Assembly (NCBI GenBank): GCA_026874595.1
Contig: CM049313.1
Location: 38,594,659 to 38,658,658 of the forward strand
Reading direction: 5' to 3'
DNA: 64,000 bases
DNA from: Sipunculus nudus
Lineage: Eukaryota; Annelida; Sipuncula; Golfingiida; Sipunculidae
Numbering within the stretch: position 1 is the stretch's first letter; the number at the start of each line of letters is the position of its first letter. The notes under the pieces were generated by a model. It was given only the letters and a program-made list of their open reading frames with translations. It searched no databases and had not been told where the DNA came from. Of this stretch, positions 62,420-64,000 are shown in pieces. The translations under genes and the position numbers were made by a program.

Positions 62420-63237
62420 GTGAGTAGGATCTTTTATTTTAAGATTTGTTTGTAAAAGGTACCGCCTCTATCAAGCAGAGTTAAATTTCGGTTTAAGACT
62501 ATCGATCAGGGCGGAAGCCCCCAGTTCGAATCACATTATTTTTGTCTCCTGGTGTCACGAAGGCCGGGTGTCTACCGCACCTGCGGGTCCTGGTGTGTAA
62601 TTATCCCCATTGTTGGGAGATAACACCGAGGATTTCCCAAAAGACGCACTCGTTTGTGAGTGATTCACGGCTGTGGGGCACAGTCTCCAATTAAGCTTGC
62701 TAAGCGCTCACCCTGAGTGGGAGCCGACCGTAATCTAAACGCCTCGGCTGAGATTTGAACTCACGACCCCCCGGCTTTTAGTCCTGTACTCTACCCCTTA
62801 GCCAAAGAAGCCGGATGGTGAGTAGTATCTTCGATTCCCCATCGCATCCATAAATTCCTTATCATATAAGGGTTAACTATTGCATGCATACGAGAGCTCA
62901 TTTGGACTCCACTAGCTATTACGAGGCATGAGACGGTGGTTTAACAATAAATGTTGTAAAATTGTAGTGAGGTTAAGGTCTCATGATCTTCAAACTAACT
63001 CTGTGTAATTTAGCTTTTAAATCTATCTAAATCTATTTTGTTTCAATTAAAAACAGTAAGTCAGTTGCCAATAAATCTGTGATGGGCTGGTTTGTAGGTA
63101 TAGGAAGCTCATTGGCCAAGCTCGTTATATTTGTTTTTCCCTTTCTGCAGGATTATGGGTTGGTTTTCGGTTCATGGCACCAGTCCTCGCTTTCATCATG
63201 GGTTCCTTCACACTGAAACTTCCGGTTGACCTTCAAC
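61741..63237 (+). CDS. SLCO/OATP-family organic anion transporter, 5' part only
   Basis: Two exons join in frame, 61741-62419 and 63151-63237 (GTGAGT donors, CTGCAG acceptor); the rest is beyond the right edge. OATPs are 12-helix plasma-membrane transporters of large organic anions. Helix 1 is at about residues 27-47 (VFMVVFLLQSMLQGV). Next come SSMTGLLVSTSLIGSALV, the FGKRWHKPRVLGI loop and a third helix ending in PHILFG. A long extracellular-type loop (about 116-183) holds NVT and NRS glycosylation sequons. A fourth helix (FVIFFLGQMLYGIAINPGW) and the exon 2 block GLWVGFRFMAPVLAFIMG match the OATP order of helices and the PLYLGI-GPxxGF region. The family's WW signature before helix 6 would lie further downstream. 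Which SLCO subfamily this is cannot be told. Confidence 0.85.
62540..62816 (-). mobile_element. tRNA-derived SINE in SLCO intron 1
   Basis: On the minus strand the head (about 62816-62742) reads GGCTTCTTTGGCTAAGGGG with the A-box-like TGGCTAAGGGG, then GTGAGTTCAAATCTC as B box, closing with a GCC-type acceptor arm. The body continues to about 62540. A separate B-box-like CAGTTCGAATCAC lies at about 62520 on the plus strand. Confidence 0.7.
63151..63237 (+). CDS. SLCO-like second coding exon
   Basis: 29 codons in phase 1-1, from GLWVGF to LPVDLQ, covering the next membrane helix. It is bounded by TTTCTGCAG and GTGAGT. Frame and OATP similarity continue across the splice. Confidence 0.8.
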
Positions 63238-63821
63238 GTGAGTCTTTAGGAACAGATATTTGTTGATTGTTTAGGTGCACGCCCGTTTAATACCTCCGTA
63301 GAAGATGTTCTGGTTTCATGTGTACCTGTATTTTTGTTTGTCATTTTTGTTTACTTGCAAGTAATAATAGATTCAAGGTCTCGAGGATACAAAGCTCAAC
63401 TCTTTATCGTATGACAACATTTTGAAGCACGATTTTCTGTTTCAGGTGGAAAACTACTTGAATTCAATTATTCATTTCAACAGCAAAACCTTCAGATATT
63501 CATATCGGATATAAGGATATAGTTCCTTAGCTACTGAGTAGATTATGCAGTTGACATGCCTGCTATCAGGTGTCCGGTGTGTAATTGCCGTTTTGCTGCT
63601 ATATTGAGATTTCACAATATATCAGTGGCTTTTTGAAAAAACAATAGCACTACAGACTTTCTTAAAACAAAGCCTTTTCACATAGATGCTATGAGACATG
63701 ATGAACACCTATATATCTCTGATGGCATGCATGGATACAAGCTTAACCCACTTAAATAACTGTTGCATAGTGCTGGAAAAAATTCTTCATGAAATCACAT
63801 AAAATGCAGATAATCCCAATA

Positions 63822-63995
63822 ATGGGGCTGGTGACCCGGGTTCGATCCCCGGCGTGGCTATGAGTGTGAGACAAGGGGCCCGTCAAAGGCCGGTGGTTTT
63901 CTCCGGGTTCTCCGGTTTCCTCCACCTCTAGACACTATCGAACGCCACCACCTGAGCCATGGAGAGTGTCTCGAAAAGTCATAATAACTAGTTGT
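63822..63995 (+). mobile_element. MetaSINE-like SINE (5' truncated tRNA head)
   Basis: GGGTTCGATCCCCGG is a B box with its stem; no good A box is visible upstream. It is followed by GCCGGTGGTTTTCTCCGGG and TTCTCCGGTTTCCTCCACC, the central core I know from the MetaSINE superfamily common in bivalves and other invertebrates. Confidence 0.7.
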
Positions 63996-64000
63996 TTAAT

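Overview
The window is animal nuclear DNA. It is AT-rich, with spliced genes, long repeat-filled introns, tRNA-derived SINEs and several transposon superfamilies. The repeat landscape (a MetaSINE-like core, many short elements with hairpin ends, (ACGG)n-tailed repeats, an Ngaro retrotransposon) fits a mollusc, most likely a bivalve. That is an inference; the species cannot be fixed from the sequence alone.

Three host genes can be supported. (1) DCP2, the Nudix mRNA-decapping enzyme, lies on the minus strand. Seven exons from 32732 down to 2296 join in frame to 366 codons, and the 3' part of the gene lies beyond the left edge. (2) NGRN (neugrin), a mitochondrial ribosomal-RNA/ribosome-assembly family, lies on the plus strand with three exons (38088-40565, 595 residues). 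It is head-to-head with DCP2. (3) A 5' fragment of an SLCO/OATP organic-anion transporter lies on the plus strand (exons 61741-62419 and 63151-63237), continuing past the right edge.

Layout: 1-32.6 kb is DCP2 and its introns, packed with repeats. These include family A (long elements ending in an (ACGG)n run and a CTGAGCTAAAA hairpin), family B (about 280-bp tandem units carrying a GGTGGCGCCACC palindrome), a nuclear-receptor-site-rich repeat, a 48-bp minisatellite, an element with ATGCCCCCGCC inverted ends, a pogo-like element with a family B copy nested in it, and a broken Merlin/IS1595-like transposase. From 32.7 to 38.1 kb the DCP2-NGRN intergenic space is largely filled by two non-coding inverted-repeat elements, one with a perfect 9-bp target duplication. 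From 40.6 to 43.2 kb is a full-length family A copy, inverted relative to the one at 3.4-6.0 kb. From 43.3 to 53.5 kb is a retroelement graveyard: degenerate Ty3/gypsy pieces on the minus strand, then a nearly complete but frame-broken Ngaro-type tyrosine-recombinase retrotransposon (47496-52034) with diagnostic split direct repeats. From 54 to 56.2 kb are more repeats. From 56.3 kb on is the upstream region and start of the SLCO gene, with SINEs in its introns.

The host genes do not form a pathway. DCP2 acts in cytoplasmic mRNA decay, NGRN in mitochondria and SLCO at the plasma membrane. The main scientific interest is in the transposable elements, several of which may be undescribed families.
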